A DNA stretch of 38,333 bases from Oehlia diaphana (GCA_003833135.1 QZLH01001218.1:1-38333); one strand, 5' to 3'. Positions 22,024 to 33,782 are shown, numbered from the stretch's first letter. The notes: generated by a model from the letters alone, not told the origin. A program made the numbers and translations.

Positions 22024-22860
22024 TTATTCTACTTCCAGTCCGATACCACCCTTATCATGATAACAGATCATATCATCGATTTCAACCATCAAGAAAAACA
22101 TTTCTTTCTTGTAACTCATTTGCATGCTCTTTGCTTGAAGCTTTATCGTTGAAAAAAAACCATTAATCGACTTATTTTTTGTTGCTACTTTGATAATGGA
22201 CTCCAATTATTTTGTTGCTTTAGTATCACTAGCATTAAGATCACCCACTTATGCCCAGAGTATTTGTAATAAGATGAACAGAAGATATTATTTTAATTCT
22301 GGAGTAATTGATCGTAGAATTTAATATCTTTTTGCTCACGTTTCGTTTTCTTGGAAGACGAAAGTTACTCTGATTTAAAATCGTCGTCGGCATTAATCCC
22401 CGTTTTTGAAAGTTTTTGGTTATTGCATGGTAAACGCTTGGAATTTCTTCGAGATGATATTTAATCGTCAATATCCTACTCCTATCTCATGATCATCATC
22501 AGCTGCTAGTTCATCGTAAAATCATTTTCATATAAAATTTTTAATGCGTCTGCAATATAAATTTAATTATATTCCCGTTATCGTTACTTGTCCAATATAT
22601 TGTTTCATTAGTATTTTGAATAATGATCACAGTTCATCAGCGATTTTACCAAGTGCTTCTAACTGCAAGTAATAAATGTTTTTAAACCCTATAAAATCTG
22701 TATACAATTTGGTGTACTTGAAGTTAAGCTTCTTTGTTTTTACTAATCTAATATTAATCTTTTTCTTTAAAAAATTATGCCTAACAATTAATATTTTATT
22801 CTTAGAATATCGACCATATTTCATATTGCAGTTATATATTTTTCTGTTAAACGCTTTCAT
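22024..22860 (-). pseudogene. Possible coding remnants, unrecognised
   Basis: Three minus-strand stretches have protein-like composition: 22627-22860 (..FIGFKNIYYLQLEALGKIADEL), 22241-22471 (..YHLEEIPSVYHAITKNFQKR..) and 22024-22206 (..KSMQMSYKKEMFFLMVEIDD..). In the middle one another frame also reads well (LSSSKKTKREQKDIKFYDQL), so the true frame is undecided and frameshifts are likely. They could belong to one decayed gene or transposon protein. Confidence is low. Confidence 0.25.
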
Positions 22861-22936
22861 TTCGTTGTTATCCTGCTTATTATCATTTCTAAACCAAAAT
22901 CTTAATACCTATTACCATTTCATTATTAAATTATAG

Positions 22937-25900
22937 TAATTAATTGTTTTCTATATATAAATCCTCATTATTATTATTAATTTTGTACTTTTTAATATTG
23001 GAGTCAATTTTCAAAAGTTCGTAAATTACAAACGATTATATCTAAGAGCGTTTTTGTTTATTTAACTTGTGACGATTAGTCAAAAAAGGATTGGCAAAAT
23101 TCTCAAATAGATTGGATAATCTATTACACTATTACATATGCAAGGAATTCTAAAATAGAATCCGTCATGCAAAACAAGTTTCAAATTTGGAGATTTGGAG
23201 CTAAAGCTGTCGTACAGAATTTTTTATTGATATATATACATCTTTAGCCCCTAGTTCTTTTGGTAAAAAAAAAAAAAAAGAGACAAAATAATGGTAATAT
23301 TTCTAATAGTTTGTAGTTTAATAATAATAATTTTAACTAATGTAATTTCTGTTTTTTAGATATGTTGTTTATGAAATTTGAGCCAGAATGCATATATATA
23401 TAGAAATAAAAATCATGGATAAGCCTTAATTTATGAAACACACAATAGCATCATATTTGGAGAATATGCAAAATTTTCTTCAAACTAAAACACTTAGGTG
23501 GTGTAACTGGTAAAGTGGCAGTAAGAATTCCTAATACTCTATAGTGGGCGTTATGCTTCAGTATTCTGCGATGGATATGATATGTTTATACTGAAGAAAA
23601 TACATAAGGCAATGAAACCATGTATCTGGTTTATGGTATGGATTATGATTTTTTCTTCTAATTAATTAATGACCATTTTGATATTTGATGATTTTAGTTT
23701 CTCCAATAATGGAGTTAAATGTACTTTTACCATCAAAAGTCGAGAAAGATATATGGACAAATTTCTGCAATTTAATATGTGAGTGACTCTTTTTTACGTA
23801 AAAAGATCTGTATATTTTTTCCTATTTCCTTGTAAATTCACAAAATTAATATTTAAGTTTTCGCTCATTTATTTGTAGTAAACAATTGAATGAATAATGA
23901 CATTTGACCATTTGTTTATAGTATTTTATCGATGTAAAATTGTTGCTCATTTACAAATAAATATGAATAATAAATTATTTGATATTGTAAATTATTGGGA
24001 TTAGGATCTTTTATTATTTATTATTTGAAACGATTAAAATTAATATAATTAATATTCCTGTGAGTATTCAAATAAATTTTCATTATGATATTATTATTCT
24101 ATAAGAATATATCCTTTCAGCGGAAAATTTTTTTGAACTGGAGTTTGAATTTTTAAAAATTTAAATTTTGTAATCATTAGACGTACAATAACAACAAACC
24201 AAAATTCATTCATGTGATCAAGTTTAACGCAAAATATACAAATTATTGCTCATTAAAAAAAAAAATTTTTTTTTTTAATCATATGAATAGTATTGGAAAT
24301 TTGAAATTGTCATATTTATCGCGTGACCAATTAATATTGTTTCTTATTGTTACAAAAAAAAAAATTTTTTGGAAATGATTTTATTGAATTGAATTTTATA
24401 AATCTGGAACAATCGAAATAAATTTCCCAGATGCTATTATTTGTTTTTTTTTGTACTAAATTCTATTTAGAATTTCTTTTATTTAAATGAAAAAAAAATC
24501 CTACCAGACCAAATTATTTATTATTTTATTTTATTTTATTTAATTATTTTTTTTTTAAAAAACATTACATACTATAAGCCCTCTTTTCCTGGTTTTCACG
24601 AGGAATTTCTAAAAAAAAAAATTTTTTTTTTTTTTTGAATAATGAAACAATATTATCGGTTTCTTTCTAAAATGGATTCATTCAAACTTTGTTAAAGCAG
24701 TTACAGCAGATATTTTTTATTATCGGATCTAATTATTCAAAAAAAGAAAATTCTACCGAATGCACGGGCGGATCTAAATTCCGAATTCCGAATAGTTCCT
24801 TGTTTTTTAATAGTCACTTATCACTTGAAAAAACTTGTCATCAAAATTCGTTAATTAATTCATTTTTTTTTTTCAATGATGAATTGATTGATTGTAACTT
24901 GTAAGATAGTAGAATAATCAAGCATAAATATTAGGAATTTATTGATATCATAGCGTTAATTAAACAATTGAATTAACCTTTATTTTTTTTTTTGGTTTTA
25001 TCAAAATTCTGCAATGCAAACGCATAAATGATTCATTAAGATAAAAATTTGAAATAAAATTCGTTGGTAATTTATTAGATTCAATAACAAAGAAAAAATA
25101 TTAACAAAGAGTGAGAAATCGAAAATATTCTCAATTCGATAAAAATTCGTAAAAATAAATAATTCGTATTCGATAAATATTCAATTTCGGATTAAATTAA
25201 GTACACCGTAACGCCCGACCGCCGAAATTTTAACAATTTTTTTTATATTTTATTATTGAAATTTTATTTGTTTGGATTGCTGGTAAAGAAATGCGAGAGA
25301 GACTAAAATAAGAATTTCGATATCATAATTATTACGATCTCATTAAATCAATACTTACCCCAAATCTTGGTATTAAAGCGAATCCAAAATATTCCTTTAA
25401 TACGGTCCATTAATCTTTGAAATAATTTATACGATGTGTTTAATTAAACCGCATAATATTATACAAAGTATTTTAGGGCTGTCTGTAAATTAAAAAAAAA
25501 AAAATTTATTTAGATAATGGAATCTTGGTAAATTATTATCATTATAATTTATTGCTTGCTTTACCTGTGGCTTAGGATCTTTCATCATTAATACACGACG
25601 CATACACAATTAAAATGAAGGAATGTAAGAGGAAACTAATGTATCCCAAAGTCCCAGAATAATGATGGTGCGAACGATTGAACGGAGCAACTCTATATAT
25701 ATATTTAAAAAAAAAAAAAAAAAATATTTAATCACTCCGTATGCTGATGTGATAATTAAGTGCATGCGTTTTAATAACTGTATTTACTTTTAATATATTA
25801 TCTTGTCTTCCGAAATATTTCTAATTTTATTATCTCGTTCATGTAAGTATTGTCTTCGTATTTATTTACACAGTACATATTAACGAGATTATATTGTTAC

Positions 25901-26158
25901 ATATATACATGCATTATATAATTTACAATATACATTTTTTTAATAGAATTCAAATCTTGATGAAATTTTCAACGTACAGTACATAAACATGTCTAACGTC
26001 CTCAATTAAACGAATTGTTCTTGTTTTTAACGTTATATAATATAAAATACGAAGTTACACTAAACTATCTCAAGTTCGAATGGATTAAATTAAAATCCAA
26101 GTTCCAAGTTATCGGAAATAAATAAAACGAAAAAACAAAAAAAAAAACGAAAAGAACG
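22937..26158. other. A+T-rich stretch without a supported gene
   Basis: About 3.2 kb. It contains A11T11 at 24255-24276, A11T15 at 24611-24636 and a frame at 24689-24904 that starts at TTG and lacks support. Short protein-like patches near 23160-23215 and 23480-23640 could not be assembled into exons. Confidence 0.4.
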
Positions 26159-26720
26159 TCCTCTGGCATGTCACAAAATCCTCCGGAATGTCACAAATGC
26201 ACAAAATAATCACATTTTTTCGCACGACATAATTTTAATCACATTTATTTTTTACACTATAATAAAACGCCATCCTACCTGTTTTTATATAGTATATTAA
26301 TTAATTATTAGACGCGAATTAACTTTTTTGATCATTAACTTTCTTATCATGTGTAAAGATCATATGTAAAAAGTAAGTCTTATTAATGAAATTATTAATT
26401 AACTGATGCGTGTCTTTTCTTTATCAATCTAGAAAAAATGAGTTTTAAAAGAAGGGATAAAAGAACTCATAGCGGAAAACCTAAATAAGTTAATTCATTG
26501 AGAAAAAAATTTTAATTTAAACAATGCTGATAAGCAAAAGTAGATTATATCAGTTATACATACTCATATACTGTATCAATTAACAAGAGACAATTAGATA
26601 ATCTGATATTTCTGATATGAACAATACAAAGATATCATATAAAATTATTAGAAAGGGGAAGACGACAACGACGGAAATACCAAATTAAGTTAATTCATTG
26701 AGAAAATAATAAAGAATTTC
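26159..26720. repeat. Short direct repeats
   Basis: TCCTC(T/C)GG(C/A)ATGTCACAAA occurs twice at 26159-26198. AAGTTAATTCATTGAGAAAA occurs at about 26487 and 26691 within a diverged unit of about 204 bp. No coding was supported around them. Confidence 0.6.
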
Positions 26721-26782
26721 GATTCCCGATAAGTAACTATTTAACCAATTATACTAGAAACGAACGTCATATCAACGATGGA

Positions 26783-26862
26783 TGGGAGGGTAAAAATATC
26801 GGTCAATACGAGACTGCGTCTAACCCATTGTCCCACTATTGACAGTTTATGTTACCCTCTCA
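26783..26862. repeat. Small foldback (GGGAGGGTAA / TTACCCTCTC)
   Basis: TGGGAGGGTAA..GGTCAATA at the left is mirrored by TATTGACAG..TTACCCTCTCA at the right, with a loop of about 27 bp. It is a likely short MITE. Confidence 0.6.
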
Positions 26863-27184
26863 TTTAATAACTGTAGGTATTATTATGCATGCCACCCAAG
26901 ATCATGCCTAATTTTAATAGTTTTTTATATATAAATGTTTAGCTTTTTAAATAATTTAACCAATATTTTAATCCAACCTTCTAATAGGTAGCATAAAAAT
27001 ATTTATGTTTATGTTTTATTATATGAATTATACAGCATATTTTATTTTTAAATTCACCCATCATGTTGAATTACCGACAAAACATGATAAATCATAAGGA
27101 GAAAAGAAAATATTATAACTTTTTTTTTTAAAAAAAATGAACACATTTTTTTATTTGATTAATATTTAATACTGTCTTTAAACT

Positions 27185-27376
27185 TTAAAATAATTCTTTA
27201 ATGATAAATATTGCACTTATAAACTCATTGTATCTAAAAATACATAGCTCCCAAATCTCTTGATCGGGTGATAAAGTTTTAACGTTTCGATTCTTAACAT
27301 GTTGCGATAAAAAATTTTTTTCGTCGTTCAATATATAAGGTATCTTCAAATATTTTGAATTTTTAGAATCTCGCAT
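27185..27376 (-). CDS. Small ORF, 63 codons, unrecognised
   Basis: ATG to TAA on the minus strand with moderately coding-like composition (MRDSKNSKYLKIPYILNDEK, then a middle part, then SPDQEIWELCIFRYNEFI). It lies immediately downstream of the mini-exon gene on the same strand. No domain, splice partner or promoter was recognised; it may be chance. Confidence 0.22.
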   Translation of the reverse strand: MRDSKNSKYLKIPYILNDEKNFLSQHVKNRNVKTLSPDQEIWELCIFRYNEFISAIFIIKELF

Positions 27377-27651
27377 TTTTTAACGTACCATATTCACTAA
27401 GCACAAATTCCTTTTTATAAATTAATACATGGTTGAATCAAAAGAGTGATATTTTAGAATTATTAGAAGCTATTTGTTGTTGTTTTTTATAATTGTTATT
27501 CTATCGATATTTTAATTTATTTAAACGGAATTTTTCTAATTATCTTATTTTTATGATTTTTTTATTATTATCGTATTATTATTAATAATAAAAATTATAT
27601 ATAAGATTCGTTAAAATTAACAAACTTAAAAGAAAAATATCTTCCGATTTC

Positions 27652-28470
27652 TCACCAAGAAAAATCTTCGATTTCCTTCTGAATTACTGAATTCACACGT
27701 TCATACTCGTCTAAAAATAAAAGAAAGAACGAAATGTTAGAAACATTTCGTTGAATGAAAAAATTAAAAAACATATCGTTTTCCCTGTTTTCCCACCGAA
27801 ATCCACATTCTAAACCATCTGAAAAAAAGAAAATTTCCGATTTTATAAGTTCAGACCTATTGAATGTTAAAATGTTAAAATGCGTTTCGGTAGAATAAAT
27901 AGACCAAAACAGAGAAAGAAACTTACCGAAAGTGAAGTACCGTGCATCCAAAGATCTTGCTGTATAAGAAAAAAAGAAAAGAGCAAAACGTTAGTAAGCG
28001 TTCACTAAAAGAAAATTTCTGGAATCCCTACCGAAATTCTGCGCGTCCAAGGACTTGACTACTTATAAAAAAAGAGAGAAAATCGAAACGTTAGCAATAT
28101 GCTTCGATAAAAGAAAAAAATTACATTTTTTTTTCAGAAGCCCTTACTGAAAAAAAAGAAAAAAATTGGAACGCTAGAAACATTTCGTTTAAGATTTTTT
28201 CAACGAGAGAAGCGGGAAAATGAAGGGAAAGAAAAGAGAAGGGAAATGTAAAACAGTAAAAGTAAAGAGAAAAGGGAAGGAAAAGAAAAGGAAAGAATGA
28301 GGGAGAGATGAAGGAAGGTACAAAGGGAAGTGAAAGGGCAAACGAAAGAAAAGGGAAGAATGAAAAAATAGTTTAAAAAAGTTAGTTAATCAACCTGCGG
28401 ATTATATCACGTGAAACACGTGATACATACTTTCCGAGGTCAAGCGTAGGAGATAATAAACGCATTTCAT
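27652..28470 (-). CDS. Mini-exon repeat gene, candidate small peptide
   Basis: Minus-strand model. Start exon 28431-28470 (MKCVYYLLRLTSE, donor GTATGT). Repeat exons 28032-28058 (27 nt, KSLDAQNF) and 27927-27959 (33 nt, RSLDARYFTF), then a degenerate one at 27797-27818. Last exon 27652-27710 (EYERVNSVIQKEIEDFSW, TGA). The repeat exons end TTTCG before GTAGGG, GTAAGT or GTGGGA, and follow T-rich tracts with CTAAC-like branch sites. The two intact repeat exons are multiples of three and share the same phase, so each can be included or skipped without breaking the frame. The 22-nt exon would break it and is probably skipped; a truncated unit lies at 28135-28146. Without it the product is about 52 residues. 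SP7-type effectors of Rhizophagus are reported to have repeats split by introns and alternative splicing; the resemblance is architectural only. Confidence 0.45.
28205..28375. repeat. Purine tract in the first intron of the mini-exon gene
   Basis: The plus strand is almost purely A and G (GGGAAAG, AAGGGAAG variants). On the gene's own strand it is a 170-bp pyrimidine tract lying between the start-exon donor and the first repeat unit, so it could influence splice choice. The composition resembles 840-1480. Confidence 0.65.
28406..28424. promoter_or_regulatory. Paired CACGTG palindrome
   Basis: ATCACGTG-AAA-CACGTGAT is a perfect inverted repeat carrying two CACGTG cores, the type bound by bHLH factors. 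It lies just inside the first intron of the mini-exon gene, six bases past the donor. Confidence 0.5.
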
Positions 28471-28504
28471 TGTGATAGGTGATGAATAAGTAAAATAACT
28501 AAAT

Positions 28505-28513
28505 TATTTATAA
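28505..28513 (-). promoter_or_regulatory. TATA-like element of the mini-exon gene
   Basis: The minus strand reads TTTATAAATAA over 28505-28515, about 40 bp upstream of the candidate ATG at 28470. Both its distance and sequence resemble the TATA box at 2717-2725. Confidence 0.4.
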
Positions 28514-28515
28514 AA

Positions 28516-31330
28516 AAAATCTTTTATTAATAAAATTTTGAAACAGATTTGTTTTACATCCAAATCGAATCGTATGGCTATTAAATAACATAAAAAACTC
28601 TGAAAAATTCCTAGCGAAATTAAAAAAAAAATTTCACTTTTTTTTTTCTTTTTTTCTTTTTACAAAAAAATAATCAACATTTAATTTAATGATAGTGAAT
28701 TCAACATTAAATTTATAATTCTTTTCATTAAATGATTGAACGAATATCGCACATACTTGCTCAATAGTTGATACACTAAAGTTTTCAAAAGAGAAAAATA
28801 AGAATTTAACATCTGGAATTTCTACTAATTAATGATTATTTTAGCTTAAAAAAATTTTGTATAAATTTTATTCTGTGAATAGATATATATTCTTTTTTGT
28901 TAATATCGTGTGATAAAGAAGTAATAAATTAGTCAAATTATATGTTAAGCGAGGAATCTGAAAAATGTTGTGGTTGCAAGATTATTAAAATTTCTTAAAA
29001 ATCAATTTAATTTAATAGACGTTCTAACATGAAACTTCAGATTGACAATTTAGAATGACAAGTGAAAAAGTTTGTTAATGTAAGATCGCTCAATGGGAAA
29101 GAATTTTTCTTATACAAATTAAAAAACATATGATGATAGCCATTACTATTAGTCGTAAATCCAATTTGTGCTTAAGAATTAGAATTTAAAATGATCTTAA
29201 CTTTCACACTGATATATGAACATATTTGGATATTTTTGTTTCTTTTATCCGTCTGTTCGAAAATCAACCTTATAAAAAAAAAAACTTCCCTGGGTCCACT
29301 GCTCAAGTTGTCAAGTTGATGTTTGCTAAATCCGAGTGCGCATTTAAGGCCCATTCAGGATTTAAGATCAGACTTAACTACAATATCGGTCGATATAAGA
29401 TCAAAATACAAACAAAATACAAACGTACAAATAACATTAAGTAGTGGAACAAAAGATTTGAGATTTTTGATGGTCATAGAAAATTGTGGGATTAAAGATA
29501 TTTTTTATTATATTCAGGATTACGCGACCACCAATAGTACAATTATATAAAAATCTTATTTCTTTCGTATTAATAATAAAATGTAAAATAATTTAAGATT
29601 CTGTAAATAGAATAATAAATATGAGCTAAAAAAAGCTATTTATGTTTAGTTATGACATGAAACATTGAAACATTCAAAGAATAATTTTACGAATTTTCCA
29701 CAACGAATTTCTAACCGGCGGGTACGAAATTTAAGCATTAGGAAATTAATTATTTTACGGATTGTCGGTAATTCGGTAATTGAAAAAATAACGAACACAT
29801 GATTTAGCTAATTTCACGTGACACCCTTTTTGTATTCAAAGTGCAATTGATTGGCTGATTGGCTACCGACAACCAAAAAATTTGCCAAGTGTCCCATACA
29901 ATATGTAATGTGAGATGAAAACTTTTCTACATACTAGAGTTGAGTGAATAAAACCAACCAATATTGTAATTTGTAACCCTATTCAGTTATATAAAATCAG
30001 TAAATCAACCAAATAAATCTTTTTTTGAATAATTATATCATACAATTCGGAGAATGTAATTCTAAAAATGAATTTTAAATAATTTATGTTTTATACAAGA
30101 TGTTCAATTAATAGAATAAATTACGAAAAAGTACTTTACCACGTCGGCGCGTCCTCCTCTTTATAATCAAAACCAGTCTTCTGCATTACTTACGTTATAT
30201 TTCAATAAATCTAAAATTAGGTTGGATGTAAAATATTGGGCCGAAAAAATATTACACAATGAATACCTAATTAATAATATTATAAATTATATTACATACT
30301 TACACACGGAAGTAAGTATTCAAAAAAATTTACGCACGGAGAAATATTTATGATGTGAGTAATCTTATGCTGAGCTAACAAGTCACCATTAGCGCCTGTA
30401 ACCACATCTGACAAATATTTGAGATATATATAATTTTTGTAAATATTTGAAATAGAAAGTACTATAATATAGATAATGTAATAATATGCGAGCCGGGAAA
30501 TTCTTTATTACATACATCGTTCGTTATGATTTTTATCATATTTTTTTTTCACTAATATGACTTCGAAATTCCGTAAGAAAGAATTAAGTTCTTTTCCTTT
30601 TCTTTTTATTTTCGAAAATTTTGATTACATGGATACGGCAACGATCAAAAAAATAAGATTTTAATATATCTTTGGTATTGGTAGGCATAAGGCATTAGGT
30701 AATCTACTGTAGGTATCCCTTATTAGTTCTATCATGAACTGAAGTTTCAATTTATTATTTTTGCTTATGAGTGTACTTTACGTATGGACGTATGTTACCA
30801 ATTAACGGTAAAAGATTATTTTCTGTCGTTCTTATGAAAGTAGACGAATAAACAACTGATGGACTGCAGTTTTGTTAATTCTTTTTATATATAACAATTT
30901 ATTAAGTGAATTAAAACAATAAAATAAAAAAATCTTATTCATATTATAGGAAATTTTCCATTATTTAATGATTTATTCGATAGTGTCTTTCCTCTCATTG
31001 AAAAAAAAAAGGCGATCATCAGCTGATTTGATCGAAATTGTAAAAAAATCGAATTTGTAAATAAATTGTAAAATTGTGTTTTTTGAATTCATAAATAAAT
31101 AATAAAGTATTTCAAAGTTAATAATAAAATATTATTAAGTAATTAGTAAATTGTTCTTTTTGAAATTGTAAAGTTTAGGAAATAAATATATATGACTTTG
31201 AAAAAAATACATATTTAGGTTTCTTAAAATTATTATTATTATTACCATTTGGTAAAAGAATAGCAGGAGCGTTATTTATCAGGGGAATAGTAGTAAGTTT
31301 ATTTAGACGATTTCTTTACCGAAAAAAAAG
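28516..31330. other. A+T-rich stretch without a supported gene
   Basis: About 2.8 kb. The overlapping frames at 29172-29550 on both strands read through the same DNA and have no domain or splice support. TCACGTGA occurs at 29814-29821. A short CAGCTG-centred near-palindrome lies at about 31014-31035. Confidence 0.4.
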
Positions 31331-31573
31331 TGAGGTTGAAACCGGTCCAAAAAGTCTTAACCGGCTAATAACCGGTTAACCAAAACTTTAACCGGTTAAT
31401 TAACACCCCATTCGAACGATCGACAAAGGATATAACCTATACATGAAATGTAAGGTTAGAACCTTTGTCGATCGGTCGAATGGGGTACAATTTAACCGGT
31501 TAAAAATTGTTTTTTTACAGTAACCGGTTAACAAATGTTTTAACCGGTTAAGCTTAACCAGTTCCAACCTCTA
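31331..31573. mobile_element. Foldback MITE rich in AACCGGTT
   Basis: The left end GAGGTTGAAACCGG and the right end CTGGTTCCAACCTC (its complement GAGGTTGGAACTGG) are inverted. AACCGGTTAA copies recur on both arms, and the centre is a near-perfect palindrome with arms CCCCATTCGAACGATCGACA and its mirror around 31406-31486. The whole 243 bp can fold on itself. TAGAGGTTGGAAC-type ends suggest hAT affinity, but no target duplication was found. It lies 260 bp upstream of the BTB remnant. Confidence 0.7.
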
Positions 31574-31738
31574 ATCTATTGTGCCACATATTTAATCGGT
31601 AGTGATGAAACTGTGAAATTTACACACAGCGGAATATCCGACGTTACTACCTTACTAGAATTGAACAAACCTACATTTTTGGTCAAATTAAATGAAAAAT
31701 TAATTAATATATAAATTAAAGTTTAATTATTATTATTA

Positions 31739-31799
31739 TTTTTTTTTTTTTAAAAAAAAAAAAAAATAATTTTAAAAAACATTTTTTTTTTTAAAAAAA
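31739..31799. promoter_or_regulatory. Two TnAn tracts upstream of the BTB start
   Basis: About T13A15 at the left and T11A7 at the right, 35-95 bp upstream of the ATG at 31833. Poly(dA:dT) tracts often keep fungal promoters free of nucleosomes; that role here is inference. Confidence 0.35.
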
Positions 31800-31832
31800 T
31801 CCAAATTCAATATAAAAATTTTTTATAGGATA

Positions 31833-32640
31833 ATGGAGATCAAATTATGGCCAGAATTTATGAAAGGTTATGTACAACTTTTTGAAAGTAAAGAGGGTTA
31901 TGACGTTATTATACAAGCGGGAGAAGAGCCAAATGTACAGGAAATTTATGCTCATTTCATAATTCTCTGCTGTCAATCAAAATATTTTCGTTCTAATTTA
32001 AAGAAAAAGAGGAATGGAATGTTCATTCTTAAAATATCTAATATTCCACCAAAAATTTTAAAAAATATTTTCAGGTAATTTATTTCAAAATAATTTTTAA
32101 ACTCGATAAAATTATGTAAAAAAACTAAGCTAATAAACTAATTTAAATAATAGGTTTATTTATTGTGGAGAGATTGATTTAAGTGTTGAAGCTGTAGATA
32201 TTGTAACTTTATTAACAACAGCGAATAAATTTGAATTGAAATCACTTGTTGTGCACATTCAAGAATTTTTAATTGATAATCACAAAGAATTTATCAAAAA
32301 TAATGTCACTAAATTTCTTAATGACAATACTTTTGAAAATTTTGTACTTATAAGAAATTATTGTTTAGAAATAATTCATGTTACTTCAAATGATTGAATT
32401 CATTTTCAAACAAAGTTACATTAGAAACGTGAAATCATACGATTTATTTAGTACCTAACACAAAATTATTAGCTAGTTGGATCGAAAAGAAAAGTGATTC
32501 TTATTTGCTTTATCGTGTTAGTAGAGATGGTGATACAGCTGCAGCATTCCATAATCTGTGATAATGGAGGATCTAATATAGTTATGAGGAACGGAACTTT
32601 TTTAAAAAAAAAAACTTCAAAATTCTTAAAATGGCGCAGT
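31833..32640 (+). pseudogene. BTB-TLDc family gene, broken
   Basis: Exon 1 (31833-32074) begins MEIKLWPEFMKGYVQLFESK and carries a BTB/POZ core: YDVIIQAGEE, EIYAHFIILCCQSKYFRSNL, then FILKISNIPPKILKNIF. A 79-bp intron (32075-32153, GTAATT..TAATAG, branch-like CTAATAAAC) joins in frame to FIYCGEIDLSVEAVDIVTLL, the usual BTB end plus a BACK-like helical part, ending at TGA (32395-32397). In another frame from 32463, LLASWIEKKSDSYLLYRVSR and then DGDTAAAFHNL match the start of a TLDc domain. A further frameshift near 32557 gives CDNGGSNIVMRNGTF, then A-rich DNA. BTB-TLDc proteins, probable Cullin-3 adaptors, form a large expanded family in Rhizophagus. The stop, two frame changes and lost TLDc tail make this a pseudogene. 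Confidence 0.8.
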
Positions 32641-33053
32641 AGAAAATTTTTTATATTACTTTTTTTCGCTAGCTATCCTCAAACTTTAAAACACAAACAA
32701 CTCGCGAATATTTAACACTTTCTTTCCTTATCTTTTAGTATTATTGATTCATAATTTAACACAAATTTTTATTCCTTTTTTTTTTTTTATTTATATTATT
32801 CATACTATCTATTTACTCCATATCAATTATGATGTATTAATAAAATTAATACTAAATAAAACTACTGTATACTATCTATAAACTAAATACTATGTAAATC
32901 AATTTTATTGGTCAGTCTAATAGGATCATGCTGATTTTGACGGACTGATATTTTTTGTTAATGGCTAAATAATTGATAATTGACTAAATATCAAATATAT
33001 TTGCAATCATATTACAGTTTAATTATACTTTTCATATTGTTTATGGTGGATAA

Positions 33054-33087
33054 AATATCGTGTCACCCCTTCGGGGTGTCCGATATT
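33054..33087. repeat. G+C-rich hairpin with TTCG loop
   Basis: AATATCG-TGTCACCCC-TTC-GGGGTGTC-CGATATT folds to a long stem with one bulge. The tip CCCC-TTCG-GGG would be a UUCG-type tetraloop in RNA. TGTGATATGTGTCACA-like repeats lie just downstream. It could be a MITE core or an RNA structure. Confidence 0.6.
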
Positions 33088-33745
33088 GGATATAATGCTC
33101 TTAAACTGCGGCAGTCACATTATGTGATATGTGTCACAAATATAATTCATTCCTGATGATCATCATATAATTATCAAATTTTATAATAAAAAAAGCTCAA
33201 AATTGTGTGATAAAATTTCAAATATTTTTTTTTTTTTTTATATTTTCATTTTTTCTAAGAAGAGAAAATAAAAAAATTTATCTAAATAAAACCATAAAAG
33301 ATGGCATATGATCAATTCTGAAACGCCAACATACATTGGAGTTCCTAAAAGTGCAATATTTTTTTTTTTTTAGAATTATCATTTAAACCTGTTAGAAACA
33401 AGCTAAAGATTTTGAAAAGTATTTTTTTTTTTTTTTTATTGTGTAAAAATTCATCGTAAAATTTTTTGCTACATATTTAATCTTCTATTCGTTTATTTTT
33501 ATATTTCACATATGTTTGTACCAATTATTTCATAATTAGATCAAAATAAGCAACATATTTTTATATTGATTAAATCATTTTGATTATTTCTTTTACAGAA
33601 TTCCATATCTTAAAAAAATCTCATGAAATACGCCCTTGATGATCACATTGTTCTACAACATTTTTTTATGCAATTCATTTAGATGCCTAGAACAGTCTTA
33701 TGGAAACTCTGTTTAAACGCAAAAAAGGAAATACCCATGTGATAT

Positions 33746-33782
33746 TTGGCCGAGATTCAGTTATGCTGATGCGTTCGGCCAA
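33746..33782. repeat. Palindrome TTGGCCGA / TCGGCCAA
   Basis: Perfect 8-bp arms with a 21-bp loop, with further matching outside (GATTC/GAATC-type). The TCGGCCA..AATT motif is shared with DNA inside the hAT-like element at 15340-15400 and 17215-17245. Confidence 0.6.

Noticed and set aside
24689..24904. 71-codon frame
   Set aside because: It begins at TTG, has no recognisable domain and sits beside long A/T runs; an ATG nearby at 24672 reads only seven codons.
29172..29550. Overlapping frames on both strands
   Set aside because: Mutually exclusive, no domain, no splice logic.
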